From: Doris montereyensis
Taxonomy: Eukaryota > Mollusca > Gastropoda > Nudibranchia > Dorididae
Length of the DNA stretch: 64,000 bases
Assembly (NCBI GenBank): GCA_037039925.1
Contig: JAXRKP010000470.1
Coordinates: 65,001 to 129,000, forward strand
Direction: 5' to 3'
This document shows, one piece after another, positions 10,331 through 22,965 of the stretch; the stretch's first letter is position 1; every line of letters begins with the position of its first letter. The notes beneath the pieces were generated by a model. That model had not been told where the DNA came from. It saw nothing but the letters and a program-made list of their open reading frames with translations, and ran no database searches. The position numbers and the translations under genes are program-made.

Positions 10331-13300
10331 TCTCTGTATCTAATTTGTTCGTAACATTTCATCTCTTCTGTTTATGTACGCGCCTCATATCGTCACTTCT
10401 CTTCTCTGTGTATAAACTCCTCGCAACATTAGATGTATTCTCTGTGCCTATACTCCTCATATCTTTATGTCTCTTCTTTCTGCAACCTTAACTCCTCCTG
10501 GCGCTATGCTTCTTCTCTGTGCTGCGTAAACTCCTCTCAACGTTATATCTTCTCTCTGTGCCTCAGATCTTTGTAACATTACGTATCTTCTCTGTTCCTA
10601 CGGTCTTTGTAATTCTTCGACTTTTCTTTGTGTCTAAAGGCTTTATAACGCTGCGTCTCTTTCTGTGCCTAGAATTTCCGTAAAGTTACGTCTCTTCTCT
10701 GTGCCTGAAGTCTTTGCAACGTTCTATCGATTCTCTGTGTCTAAAGTTTTCGTACCGTACGTCTCTTTTCCTACGTTTCATCCTTGATCTTAAAGTCGTC
10801 GTAATGTTACATCTCTACAATGTGCCTTAGTTTTCGTAAGGTTACGTCTCTTCTCTGTGTCTAACGTCTTTGCAAGGTTACGTCTCTTCTTTGTGTCTGA
10901 CGTCTTTGTAAGGTTACGTCTCTTCTCTGTGTCCGACGTCTTTTAAGGCTAGGTCTCTCCTTGGTGTCTAACGTATTTGGAAGGCTACGTCTCTTCTCTG
11001 TGTCTGATGTCTTTGTAAGGCTAGGTCTCTTCTCTGTGTCTAACGTATTTGGAAGGCTACGTCTCTTCTCTGTGTCTGACGTCTTTGCAAGGTTACGTCT
11101 CTTCTTTATGCCTGATGTCTTTGTAAGGTTCAATCTCTTCTCTGTGTCTGACGTCTTTGCAAGGTTACGTCTCTTCTTTATGCCTGATGTCTTTGTAAGG
11201 TTCAGTCTCTTCTCTGTGTCTAACGCCTTTGTAAGGCTACATCTATTCTCTATGTCTAACGTTTTGTAACGTCTATTCTATGTGCCTACAATTTTTGCGA
11301 ATTTACATCTATTCTCTGTGCCTTTACTCATCATAACTTTGCGTCTCTTGTCTGTGCCTAAACTGCTTCTAACATTGCGTCTTTCTCTGTGCCCAAAGTC
11401 TTCGTAACGGTATGTTTTCATAATGTTACGTTACTTCTGTGTACCTAAAAGTTTTTTAAAATAAAGTTACGACTTTCCTCTGCGCCTTAAGTCTCCATAA
11501 CGTTACGTCTCTTCTTTATGCCTAAAGTGTTCGGAGCGTTAAGTCTCTGTCCCCAAAGTTTTCACAACGTAGGTCTCTTTCTGTGCCTAGAATTTTTTCC
11601 GTAACGTTAATTCTCTTCTATGTGCCTGAAGTCTTCGCAACGTTCTATTAATTCACTGTGTCTAAAGTTTTCAAACTGTACGTCTACTTTTTGTGCTGTT
11701 TAAGCTACTCATAACGTTATGTCTGTTCTCTGTACGTATACGTCTTCTATCGATACTGTTCCTTCTCACCTTACATCTCTTCTCTCTGTTGCTTCAATTG
11801 CTGACGCTAAGTCTATCCTCTGTGTTGTCTAAACTCCACGTACCATCCTGTCTGTTCTTTCTGCCTTAAACTTGTATCAATTTAGGTCTCTTTCTCTGTC
11901 GAAAGTCTTCGTAACCTGACATCTCATCCTTGTGCCTAAGGCCTTTATAATATCACGTCACTTTCTTGTGCCCAATGATATCGTAAGGTAAGGTTTCTTT
12001 TTTGTGTCTAACGTCTTTGTAAGGTTGCGTCTCTTCTCTGTGTCTAACATCTTTGTAAGGTTGCGTCTCTTCTCTGTGTCTAACATCTTTGTAAGGTGGC
12101 TTCTCTTCTCTGTGTCTAACATCTTTGTAAGGTTACGTCTCTTCTCTGTGTCTAACATCTTTGTAAGATTGCGTCTCTTTTCTGTGCCTAACATCTTTGT
12201 AAGGCTGCGTCTCTTCTCTGTGTCTAACATCTTTGTAAGATTGCATCTCTCTTGTCTAACATCTTTGTAAGATTGTCTCTTTTCTGTGTCTAACATCTTT
12301 GTAAGGTTGCGTCTCTTCTCTTGTCTAACATCTTTGTAAAATTGCATTCTTGTCTGTGTCTAATTGTAACATTGCGTCTCTTTCTGTGTCTAACTCTTTG
12401 TAAGGTTGCGTCTCTTCTCTGTGTCTAACATCTTTGTAAGGTTGCGTCATCTCTTGTCTAAGATTGCGTCTCGTCTCTGTGTCTAACATCTTTGTAAGGT
12501 TGCGTCTCTTTCTGTGTCTAACATCTTTGTAAGTTGACTAAAATCTTTGTCTAACATCAATTTCTGTGTTAACGTCTTTGTCTTAAATTCTTTGTCTAAC
12601 ATCTTTGTAAATTTGCGTCTCTTCCCTGTGTCTAACATCTTTGTAAGGTTGCATCTCTTCGCTGTGTCTAATGTCTTGTAAGGCTATGTCTCTTCTCTAC
12701 TCTTTGAGTCTTTGAAACAGTGCGTATCTTCTCTATGTTAAGAGTCTTTGCAACGTTAGGTCTCTTCTCCGGGACTAAAATCTTTGCAATTTTAGGTTTA
12801 TTCTCTGTGTCTTAAATTATCATAAATTTGCGTCTCTTCTCTGTGCCTAAACTGCTTCTAACGTTACGTCTCTTTAATGTGCCTAAATTCCTTGCAACGT
12901 TCCTGCTCTTTTTTGGGCCTACAGTTTGTAACATACGTTTCTACTATGTAACTAAGCTTCTACGAACAATACATGTCTTCTGTAAGAGTGAATTCCTCGC
13001 AACGATACATCAGTTCTCATGTACTTCATGTACTTAACTTCCTTGTAGCATTACGTATCCTGCCTGTGCCTACACTTCTCATAACGTTATGGCTCTAAGA
13101 TTTTCACAACGTTACGTCTCTTCTCTGTGCCTTAAGTCTTCATAAAGTTACGTTTCTTCTCTGTAGCTAAGTCTTCATTAAAGTTACGTTTCTTCTGTGT
13201 ACCTAAAGTCTTCATCAAGTTACGTCTCTTCTCTGTACCTAAAGTCTTCATGAAGTTACTTTTCTTTTCTGTACCTAAAGTCTTCATAAAGTTACGTCTC

Positions 13301-14790
13301 TTCTCCCTATCTAAAGTCTTCATGAGGTTGCACCTGTTCTCTGAACCTAAGTCTTCATAAAGTTACGTCTCTTCTCTGTTCCTAAAGTCTTGATAAACCT
13401 ACGTCTCTTCTCTGTACGTAAACTCTTCATAAAATTACGTATCTTCTCTATACCTAAATCCTTCATGAAGTTACATCGCTTTTCTGTACGTAAATCCTTC
13501 ATAAAGTTACGTCTCGTCTCTGTACCTAAAGTCATCCTGAAGTTAAATATATTCTCTGTACCTAAGTCTTCATAAAGTCACATTTTTTTTCTGTACCTAA
13601 ATCCTTCATAAAGTTACGTCTCTTCTCTGTACCTAAAGTCTTCATGAAGCTACGTCTCTTCTCTGTACGTAAAGTGTTCTTAAAATTCCGTCTCTTCTCT
13701 GTACCTAAATCCTTCATAAAGTTAGATCGCTTCTCTGTACCTAAATCCTTCATAAAGTTACGTCTCTTCTCTGTACCTAAAGTCTTCATAAAGTTACGTC
13801 TCTTCTCTGTACCTAAAGTCTTCATAAAGTTACGTCTTTTCTCTGTACCTAAAGTCGTCATAAAGTTATGTCTCTTCTCTGTACCTAAATCTTTCATAAC
13901 GTTACATCTCTTGTCTGTACCTAAATCCTTCATAAAGTTACGTCTCTTCTCTGTGCCTAAAACTTTCATAAAATTACGTTTCTTCTCTGTATCTAAAATC
14001 TTCATAAAGTTACATCTCTTCTTTGTACCTAAATCCTTCATAAAGTTACGTCTCTTCTCTGTATCTAAAATCTTCATAAAGTTATATTGCCTCTCTCTAC
14101 CTAAAATCTTTATAAAGTTACATCTCTTCTCTGTGCCTAAAATCTTCTAAAAGTTACATCGCTTCTCTGTACCTAAAATCTTCATAACGTTACGTTTCTT
14201 CTCTGTACCTTAAGGCTTCATTAAGCTCCGTCTCTTCTCTGTACCTAAAGTCTTCATAAAAGTTACGTGTCTTCTCGGTACCTAAAGTCTTCATAAAGTT
14301 ACATCTTTTCTCTGTACATAAAGTCTTCATAAAGTTACGTCTTCTCTCTTAACCTAACATCTTCATAAAGTTACGTCTCCTCTCTTAACCTAAAGTCTTC
14401 ATAAAGTTACATCTCTTCTCTGTACCTAAAGTCTTCATCAAGTTACATCTCTTCTCTGTACCTAAAGTCTTCATAAAGTTACGTTTCTTCTCGGTACTTA
14501 CAATCTTCATAAAGTTACGTCTCCTCTCTTAACCTAACGTCTTCATAAAGTTACGTCTCCTCTCTTAGCCTAAAGTCTTCATAAAGTTACATCTCTTCTC
14601 TGTACCTAAAGTCTTCATAAAGTTACATCTCTTCTCTGTACCTAAAGTCTTCATAAAGTTACGTTTCTTCTCGCTACTTACAATCTTCATCAAGTTACGT
14701 CTCCTCTCTTAACCTAACGTCTTCATAAAGTTACTTCTCTTTTCTGTACCTAAAGTCTTCATAAAGTTACATCTCTTCTTTCTTTCTTTC
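10331..14790. repeat. 36-bp satellite, family C (left part)
   Basis: Long array of about 36-bp units with the core TTACGTCTCTTCTCTGTACC, TAAAGTCTTCATAAAG and its subfamilies. CTGTGTCTAACATCTTTGTAAG dominates at 12.0-12.6 kb (core TCTAACATCTTTGTAAG), TCTGTACCTAAAGTCTTC at 13.2-14.8 kb, and the most diverged units lie at 10.3-11.9 kb. The period is 12 codons, so both strands show long artificial frames (LRLFSVPKVFIK on plus, RRNFMKTLGTEK on minus). No real gene is present. Confidence 0.95.
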
Positions 14791-16290
14791 TTCATCAGCT
14801 CCCATTCTACCTTTCAGTGTATGGGTTTTAGATTCCCGAAATGATCCTTCTCCATGCTGTCCTGTCCTAACATTTCTTGTTTCCTTCCGTGAAAGTTAAA
14901 TTTCTTTGCGTTAATGCCCTTTTGTATCTTCTTCCCACTTTCTCCGAGGTTTGCCTTTTGGTCTTTTACCTTGAGTTTTAGCGCTGTATACTGATTTTGC
15001 TATTCTATTGTCATTCATTTTGTTAACATGTCCCAACCGTCTCAGTTGATTCATTTCTATCTTAGTTTTTGTGATGCTTTCTGCTTTGGTTTGATCTCTT
15101 ATTGTTGTGTTTCTGATTTTGTCTCTTTTAGTTTTCCCTGCTACTCTTTTTAAATATTTTATTTCGGCTGCCTGTACTCTACTGTATTCCCTACTGTCTA
15201 AAATCCAGGTTTCACTGCCATAGAGGAGAGTAGGACAATAAACTGTGATATGTATACAACCTTTTTGGTTTTTGTATAACAATTCTTGTTTACCTACAAA
15301 TGCCTTTCCTAGATGGTTATATATTGCACTTGCCCTTTTGGATTCTCTGGCTAATTTATTCTCTTAGGTTTCCTTCCGAATTAATCATTACTCCTAAGTA
15401 AATGTAGCTTTGAACTTGTTCTAAAATCTCCTGCCTAATTTGAGATTTTGTGTTTTAGCTTCTCTAGTTACTAGCATTGTTTTGGTTTTCTTTGCATTTA
15501 CTCTCATTCCTCTTTTATTTAATTCATTTTTCATTATATTGATATTTGACTGGAGGTCCCTTTCTGATTTTCCAAACAGAACTAAATCATCAGCAAATGA
15601 AACCATTTATACATTTACTGGTTTGAGCTTCCACATACCTACATTCATTTACTTCATGTTTGAGGATGCCTTTGCGACTGAATCCATAAATGTAATAAAC
15701 AAAAGAGGATTTAAAGGATACAACCCTGTTTTACTCCTATATCTACATCAAATTCTTCTGATACATTTCCAGCTACTCTCACTGTTTATTGTAAAACAAA
15801 TTTAATGGCTTCTATTAAATTTTGCTCTACGTTGTGTTCTGTTAAGGTATGCCATAGTTCTTCCCTCCTCACAGTGTCAAATGCCTTTTCTAAGTCAATA
15901 AAACACAGGTGCAAGTCAATGTTTCTCTCAAGGAATTTTTCTATTGATGGTCTAATTGTAAATATGTGATCTTGTACACTTCTTCCTGGTCTAAATCCAC
16001 TCTGGTGTTCTTCAATATGATCCTCTACTCTTTTCCTTAGTCTCATTTCCAGAATCCTGGCATACAATTTTCCTGGTACACTAAGAAGTGATATGCCTCT
16101 ATAGTTTGAGCATTCCATAGTTTATCCTTTCTTGTGTATTGGCACTACTGCTCTCTTATTCCAACCGTCTGGCACCTGTTTTGGACTTTCATGCTTGTTG
16201 ATATATTGCATGTAGTAGTGCCTCTCTCCCTTGAATCATTTCTGGCTAAACTTGATCTGCTCCTGGGGCTTTTCCTTACTTCACTTTCCT
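14791..16290 (-). mobile_element. 5'-truncated LINE (reverse transcriptase) inserted into satellite C
   Basis: A decayed reverse-strand ORF2. From 16,290 downwards it reads VPDGWNKRAVVPIHKKG (ending in a stop), then NYRGISLLSVPGKLYARILE, HQSGFRPGRSVQDHIF and FIDLEKAFDTV (motif A). A broken stretch around 15,610-15,785 retains DIGVKQGC. FADDLVLFGKSE (motif C, FADD) follows at 15,600-15,560. The post-RT domain is TLLYGSETWILDSREYSR and RRLGHVNKMNDNRIAKS, then GKRPKGKPRRKWEED. Order and motifs are those of endonuclease-reverse transcriptase LINEs; the endonuclease half is missing. The 3' end (14,785-14,800) carries a short GAAA-type tail, and family C units resume on both sides, so it inserted into an existing array. 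Frameshifts and stops make it inactive. Confidence 0.88.
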
Positions 16291-19190
16291 TATTGTCTTC
16301 ATAAAGTTACATCTCTTCTCTGTACCTAAAGTCTTCATAAAGTTACATCTCTTCTCTGTAGGTAAAGTCTTCATAAAATCACGTCTCTTCTCTGTACCTA
16401 AATTCTTCATAAAGTTACATCTCTTCTAAGTGCCTAAAGTCTTCATAAAGGTACGTCTCCTCTCTGTACTTAAAGCTTTTGTAAAGTTACATATCTTCTC
16501 TGTACCTAAAGTCTCAGTAAAATTACGTGCCTTCTCTGTACCTGAAGTCTTAGTAAAATTACGTGTCCTCTCTGTGCCTTAAGTCTTCATAAAGTTACAT
16601 GTCTTCTCTGTGCCTCAATTCTTCATATAGTTACATCTCTTCTCTGTGCCTAAAGTCTTCATAAAGTTACATCTCTTCTCTGTGCCTAAAGTCTTCATAA
16701 AGTTACATCTCTTCTCTGTGCCTCAAGTCTTCATAAAGTTACATCTGTTCTCTGTACCTAAGGTCTTCATAACTTACGTCTCTTTTCTGTACCTAAAATC
16801 TTCATAAAGTTACATCTCTTCTCTGTGCCTAAAGTCTTCATAAAATTAGGTCTCTTTTCTGTACCTAAAATCTTCATAAAGTTACATCTCTTCTCTGTGC
16901 CTAAAGTATATAAAATTACGTCTCTTCTCTGTACCTAAAGTCTTCATAAAGTTACATCTCTTCTCTGTGCCTAAAGTATATAAAATTACGTCTCTTCTCT
17001 GTACCTAGAGTCTTCATAAAGTTACATGTCTTTTCTGTGCAGAAAGCCTTTGTAAAGTTACGTAACTTTTCTGGGCCAAACATTTTCATAAAGGTACGTC
17101 TCCTCTCTGTACCTAAAGCTTTTGTAAAGTTACACCTCTTCTCTGTACCTAAAGTCTTAGTAAAATTACGCGTCTTCTCTGTACTTTAAGTCTTCATAAA
17201 ATTACGTGTCTTCTCTGTACCTAAAGTCTTCATAAAGTTACGGAACTTTTCTGTGCATAAAGCCTTTGTAAAGTTACGTAACTTTTCTGGGCCTAAAGTT
17301 TTCATAACATTGCGTCTATTCTCTGTACCTAAAATGTTCATAGCGATGCGCCTGTTCTCTGTGCCTTAAGTCTTTGTAGCGTTTAGTCTTTTGTCTGTGC
17401 CTAAAATCGTCGTAACGGTACACTTCTTCTATATGCCTAACATCATCATAACGTTATGCCTCTTCTCTGTGCCTACATTTCTGTAACGCTGCGTATTTTC
17501 TCTGCGCTTAAAGTCTTTGTAACTCTAGATTTTTGTTCTGTGCTTAAGCCTTCACAACTTTATGTCTTTTCTATGTCCGTAAAATCTTCGTAACGTCATC
17601 TCTCTTTTATGTTCCTAAATCTTCGTAATATTACGTCTCTTCTTTGTCCCTAAAATCTTTGTAACGTCATATCTCTTCTCTGTGCGTAAAATCGTCATAC
17701 CATTACGTCTCTTCTATGTGCCTAACATCTTCGTAATGGTTCATCTTTCTTTGTGCTTACGTCTCTTCTCTATCCTTAAATGTTTCTTAACGTTGCACCT
17801 CTTTACTCTGCCTACAGTCTTCGTAACATTACGTCTCTTCTCTGTGCCTAAAATTTTCATAACGTTATATCTCGTCTCTATTTCTAAAGTCTCCATAATA
17901 CTATGTCTGTTCTCTGTGCTCAAACTCTTTGTAACGCTACGTCTGATATCTATCCATAAACGTCTCCTGACGTTATGTCTGTTCTCTGTGCTCAAAGTCT
18001 GAGGAGTATTTCGTCTCCTCTCTGTGCCTTATGTTTTTAAGGCGTTATGTCTCTTCTATGTGCCTAACATCTTTGTAACTTTACGTATCTACTTTGTGCC
18101 TTAAATATTCGTACCGTTACGTCTTTTTCTGTGTCTAAAATCTTTGTAACGTTCGGTTTCTAGTCTATTAATACATTCTTTGTAACATTACGTCTTTTCT
18201 TTGTCCCTAATGTCTTGATAATTTTACGTCTCTTCTCTGTGTCCAAAATCTTAGTAACATTCTGTCTCCTCTCGTTGTCCAAAGTCTTTGTAACGTTACG
18301 TCTATTCTCTGTGTCTAATGTCTTCATAACGAAACGTCTCTGTTCTGTATCTAATGTTTTCATAACAAAACGTCTCTTCTCTCTGTCGAAAGTCTTCATA
18401 ACGTTACGTCTCTTCCCTGTGTCCAAAGTCTTCATAGCATTACGTCTCTTCCCAGTGTCCAAAGTCTTCATAGCATTACGTCTCTTCTCTGTCTAATGTC
18501 TTCGTTAAATTACGTCTCTTCTCTGTGTCTAATGTATTCGTTTAAATTACGTCTTTTCTCTGTGTCTAATGTCTTCGTTAAAGTACGTCTCTTTAATGTT
18601 CTTAAAATCTTCTTAACCTTGCATCTCTTCTCTCTGTTAAAAGTCGTTGTAACATTACGTCTCTTCTCTGTGTCTGAAATCTTCATAACATTACATCTCT
18701 GCTCTGTATCTAATGTTTTCGTAACAAAACGTCTCTTCTCTCTGTTGAAAGTCTTCGCAACGTTACGTCTCTTCGCTGTGTCCAAAGTCTTCGTAACATT
18801 ACATCTATTCTCTGTGTCTAATGTCTTCATGAAATGGCTCTTCTTTCTGTGGAAAATGTTTCTAATGTTACGTCTCTTCTCTGTGTTCAAAGTGTTTCTA
18901 ACGTTACGTTTCTTCTCTGTGTTCAAAGTGTTTCTAACGTTACGTTTCTTCTCTGTGTTTAAAGTGTTTCTAACGTTACGTTTCTTCTCTGCGTTCAAAG
19001 TGTTTCTAACGTTACGTCTCTTCTCTGTGTTCAAAGTGTTTCTAACGTTACGTTTCTTCTCTGCGTTCAAAGTGTTTCTAATGTTACGTCTCTTCTCTGC
19101 GCTCAAAATCTTCGTACGGCTAAGTTTTTTCTCTGTGCTTAAAATCTTCTTAACGTTAAGTCTCTTCCTTGCGTTCAAAGTCAGGTACCG
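16291..19190. repeat. 36-bp satellite, family C (right part)
   Basis: Same unit as on the other side of the LINE. At 18,860-19,090 there is a young block of near-identical units (GTGTTTCTAACGTTACGT, TTCTTCTCTGTGTTCAAA). At 18,290-18,500 the unit is CCAAAGTCTTCATA-rich. The array ends near 19,190 in CAAAGTCAGGTACCGTGAGT. Long frames on both strands (up to 250 codons) are periodic artefacts. Confidence 0.95.
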
Positions 19191-20115
19191 TGAGTCATCG
19201 TCTACCGATACGTGGAGATTAAAAGATCTGGCAGATTTAATTTGTTAATATCTGTTCATAATGTATATTGTACTATTGAATTGCTTGTTTACAAAATCAA
19301 TATATAATATAAACATAATAATAATATGTCAACTCACTGTTATGAGATTGTTATTATATTCATTATTACTTTTTCGGTATGAATAAATATATAACCATTG
19401 CTACGAATGTCCAAATGCTATTTTGTCGGATCGTAAACAATTAATTAAACGGCATAAAATTAAATGATACCAGTTCTTGGCAGACTAAGATGATTTCTTA
19501 CTTCAGTGGTGACTGCCTGTTGGAATGAATAAAACATATCATGTCAACATGTTAAGTAGTGATACATGCAGTCTCAAAAATGCCCTTGCAATATGGCAAA
19601 TCTCAACAACAAAATATTAAGTCTTACATTATCCCTCTACGCAACCGACCCCCATCCTTCCCCTCGACACCCCCCCCCAGTCCTTAACATCAACTAGATT
19701 GGTTTGTTTTGCTCACCGGTCCCTGGCACACTGACAACAAAAACCAACAACTGCCGGTCCGCAATATCAGGCAGTTTGAGAATCAGTTCTCTAGAGGCTT
19801 TTAGTTTCTTGTTTGTTGTTGTCCTTCACACTTCTTTCCGTACTCGCCTTTGCGATGTTCTAGAGTAGGTCAGCTCTTTTCATAACACTATGACCAAGCG
19901 TTGTTGGGTGTACATGTATTCTTCATCATGATCTTATTGAAAAGTGTCGCCCCCCCCCCTTTCTTTGTTTCTTTTCATTACTAGTGCTTAATTTTTCTTT
20001 TTTAGTTGTGCATGGGATTTTTAGGATTTGTCTTTAAAAAAAAAACACAACTAAACAAAAACAACAACCCAGATTTATTCAAGCCGCCGATATTGTTTCC
20101 ATTGTTTTATTTAGG
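19191..20115. other. Unique AT-rich spacer
   Basis: No coding signal. It contains poly-C (19,668-19,679 and 19,949-19,958) and poly-A runs. No recognisable repeat family or RNA gene was found. Confidence 0.5.
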
Positions 20116-20398
20116 GCATATTGTATATTCATTGTTCACGTCTCACAAGCATAAATCAGAATAGGTTCTGCATATTGTATAATATAGCCATGCGATGTTC
20201 ACGTCTCACAAGCATAAATCATAATAGGTTCTGCATATTGTATAATATAGCCATGCGATGTTCACGTCTCACAAGCATAAATCATAATAGGTTCTCATAT
20301 TGTATAATATAGCCATGCGATGTCACGTCTCACAAGCATAAATCATGATAGGTTCTGCATAGTCTATAATATAGCCATGCGATGTTCACGTCTCACTT
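20116..20398. repeat. 63-bp minisatellite, about 4.5 copies
   Basis: Nearly identical units TGCGATGTTCACGTCTCACA, AGCATAAATCATAATAGGTT, CTGCATATTGTATAATATAG. The 21-codon period yields the repeated peptide MRCSRLTSINHNRFCILYNI, which is an artefact. One unit has lost a base at about 20,296 and another at about 20,322. Confidence 0.95.
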
Positions 20399-20589
20399 AA
20401 AGAAAGATGGATTTGTAGTCTGTATCCCCGCATAATTGCAGACTCTCCGACTGCACATCATTTATTCCTCAGGCGGCCATTCCATTCAAAGTCCTTCTCA
20501 ATTCCCTGGGGAGCATACACTACCGGTACAGTAGCCGGTTAGGTACTTCGTACTAACGCTCTTATAATAACTTTCTTTATCTATAGCGT

Positions 20590-20765
20590 GGTGCTCATTC
20601 ACACATGAGTCAAGATAGGAAAGCAGATTGAATTACCTTTCCTGAGACAAGAGTAAAACGTTGTGAACAAACGCATGGGCCACCAGTATGGTTTGAACCA
20701 GTGACGTCGTGATTACAAACTCACAATGCTACCGTTTCGCTACAACGCCTGCCTGCAAGTTATTA
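20590..20765 (-). mobile_element. tRNA-derived SINE remnant (family 2)
   Basis: On the reverse strand the sequence starts GGCGTTGTAGCGAAACGGTAG (A-box-like), followed by ACTGGTTCAAACC (B box), then a non-tRNA body. It resembles the element at 37.94 kb in its GGCGYTGTAGC start. Only a partial copy is seen. Confidence 0.5.
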
Positions 20766-21640
20766 ATAGGCATAACCTTTGTTTTTATCTAATTTTTTTT
20801 AATGATGTCTTCTTTGCTTAGTCTATTCTTACTTTGATCTCTGTCCCACATCTTCCATTTGAAATACGCTGCTTAATGTTCATGCATATTATTTGAACTT
20901 GTCTTCTTGACTTATGTCTTTTGTGTGTGGGGGGTTGGCGGGTGTTGCTGGTAGGTCCTATTTATTTCCTTTCACTTTTTACTATTCTCTTCTTATCTTT
21001 GATTTTACTGTTTCCTATTAAATACCTCTGAGATCACCGGTTATGGTGGATCAGGAAATTCCCATAAACAGAACGAGCAAACGCTTTTTCTTTCGATTGT
21101 TTACTGCAGGTTGCATGGTGGGATGGCCTTCTTTCGTGTGAGGTGACCACCGGCATCTCTATTCTGTTACAAATGCTATGAAAATATCTAGGTCTTAGTA
21201 TGTTTCCCAACTTCTTCCTATATGAGATGGAAATTTCATGACTAGATAATTTGGAAAGACTTCTAGTATATGATATTCTATCTTTTATATAACATGTCCT
21301 ATTTCATTCCAAACCATGACTTATCACTGTCTCTAGTCATTCATTGTGACAAAATGATCTTAAATCAATAAATGTGTTTCCCTTTACATTTCCGTCCTTT
21401 TCCGCTTAATTCACCATTTCAAAATGGAATGGCTTTGCAAAAAGTGTTGACCATTGTGCGCCTGTTTCATTGTCGTATTCTTATAACTTATACAGCAGTC
21501 GCCGCCCAAGTGCACGGTGGTTGGGAGCAAGTTTAAGCGTACACTTGGGTGAAGCATGCACACGATATCATGAACTTAATTAATATGAGTTTACATAGCG
21601 AAATATTGGTCAGAACGAAAACGCATGAGCTTGGGCAAAA
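20766..21640. other. Intergenic sequence with a short interspersed repeat
   Basis: Mostly unique and non-coding. About 20,930-21,075 contains GGTAGGTCCTATTTATTTCC, GTTTCCTATTAAATACC and GAGATCACCGGTTATGGTGG. This is a copy of a short repeat also seen at about 26.9, 32.5, 44.4, 44.8, 46.9, 47.2 and 53.95 kb (shared words: TCCTATTTCTTTC, CACCCTGAGATCACCGC, GGTGGATGGGGTAAATTTCA). Confidence 0.6.
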
Positions 21641-21780
21641 CGTGCACTTGGGTGGCGTGCACTTGTGAGGCATGCACTTGTGAGGCGTGCACTTGTGGGG
21701 CATACAGTTGTGAGGCGTGCAGTTGTGATGCGTGCACTTGGACAGTGTGCATTTGTGAGGCGTGCACTTGGGCAGTGACT
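21640..21780. repeat. 15-bp minisatellite
   Basis: About nine tandem copies of GTGCACTTGTGAGGC with substitutions (GTGCACTTGGACAGT, GTGCAGTTGTGATGC). ApaLI-like GTGCAC words recur every 15 bp. No coding function is apparent. Confidence 0.9.
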
Positions 21781-21922
21781 ACTCATCTTTATTAACGATG
21801 GCTATATGTAAATTATTACTCACACTTACCATTGTTATACTATAACTAGTATAACCTCAGATAAGCATTGTGTTTGTAAAAAAAAAGTAGTTTTTATTAC
21901 AGTGAATGTTTATTATTACATT

Positions 21923-21924
<2 letters not shown>

Positions 21925-21956
<32 letters not shown>

Positions 21957-21957
21957 C
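21925..21957. repeat. (ATT)n microsatellite
   Basis: Short perfect trinucleotide tract in non-coding DNA. Confidence 0.95.
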
Positions 21958-22077
21958 ATGAAACAATTTAATTAAGTCGATATAAAAAAAAAAAACAATT
22001 CTCGCACATCTACAATTCACTCTCTTCAATACATTCATCCAATACATCCAATTACAACGCTTTTGAGGTCCAGAGAC

Positions 22078-22152
22078 CGATTTGATCTGACCTGATTTGA
22101 CCTGATTTGACTTGATTTGATTTGACTTCATTTGATTTGACCTGATTTGATT
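22078..22152. repeat. TTTGACCTGA decanucleotide repeat leading into an interspersed element
   Basis: Seven or so copies of TTTGA(C/T)(C/T)TGA. The tract lies directly against the start of the interspersed repeat at 22.13 kb, and a similar 'TTTGATTTGATT' start precedes the copy at 22.62 kb, so it probably expanded from the element terminus. Confidence 0.85.
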
Positions 22153-22480
22153 TGGATTTAACCCACATCTATACCTAAGATAATCTCTGGATTTTCGGTG
22201 GAATCTGCTTTTTGTTTGTGCTCTGACTGTCCTGCAATGAAATAGCCAAAAGCTCTTGAGCGTCTACAGTGTTGTGATTTGCACATCGGACTTTCGTTTT
22301 ATTGTTCGCTTCCAATGGGACTAGGTGTCCTTTTACATGCCTGTACCAGGGTGGTGGTGGTGGAGGTGGGAGTTATTCGGAGACTCGAGAAAGATTTTCA
22401 ACCGTCGGAGCACGAACTCATGACCTTTTGGTTTGAGAGGACGAGACCTTGACTCTAGACCACCAAGTCTTCAAAGACCA
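22135..22480 (+). mobile_element. Interspersed repeat family 'R1' copy (SINE-like)
   Basis: About 345 bp. Ordered landmarks: ACCCACATCTATACCTAAG, ATCTCTGGATTTTCGGTGGA, GTGTTGTGATTTGCACAT, CAATGGGACTAGGTGTCC, then AACTCATGACCTTTTGGTTT, ending in ACCACCAAGTC. The end resembles a reverse-oriented tRNA-like B-box region ('CGAACTCATGACC'). Other copies are at 22.63, 24.39 (reverse), 33.27 (partial), 35.60 and 42.31 kb (reverse). Confidence 0.7.
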
Positions 22481-22619
22481 ATAAAGTATCGCATTCTTTG
22501 TGTTTGTGTGTATTTACTCTTTTTGCCACCAACAATGGTAGCTTACTTACTGCTTGAATGATTCAATAAGTACACCGATAGCAACTGATGGCATTACATT
22601 ACAACAAGTACAAGGTTGA

Positions 22620-22965
22620 TGGTTTTTATTTGATTTGATTTTACCCATATCCATAACTAAGGTGATCTCTGGGCTTTTGGTAGAATTTTTTAAATTTTGC
22701 TCTGACTTTCCTATAAACAGCAAAAGGATCTTTAACGTGCACAGAATGTTGTGCGATATGTGCATGGGACCTCCTTCTCATCGTTCGTCTTCAATGAGAC
22801 TAGGTGTCGATCAACCTACCTGAACAAAGTGACGTGTTACAAATATAATGTACTAAAACAAACCTCAAGAAGACCTTTCAACAACTTTCCAGGTTTTTTT
22901 GGTTGCGGCCAACACCTTGCCTCAGGACTACCGAGTCCACATACAAATACAAGGTTAAGGAGATA
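22620..22965 (+). mobile_element. Interspersed repeat family 'R1' copy
   Basis: Second copy of the R1 family, about 500 bp after the first: TTTTACCCATATCCATAACT, GGTGATCTCTGGGCTTTTGG, CAATGAGACTAGGTGTCGAT. It is diverged at the 3' end. The three short frames across it are not genes. Confidence 0.7.

Noticed and set aside
7915..19178. Long periodic frames (up to 250 codons), such as repeated LRLFSVPKVFIK or RRNFMKTLGTEK
   Set aside because: They come from satellites whose unit length is a multiple of three. Frames are open on both strands, slip with every indel and show no domain.
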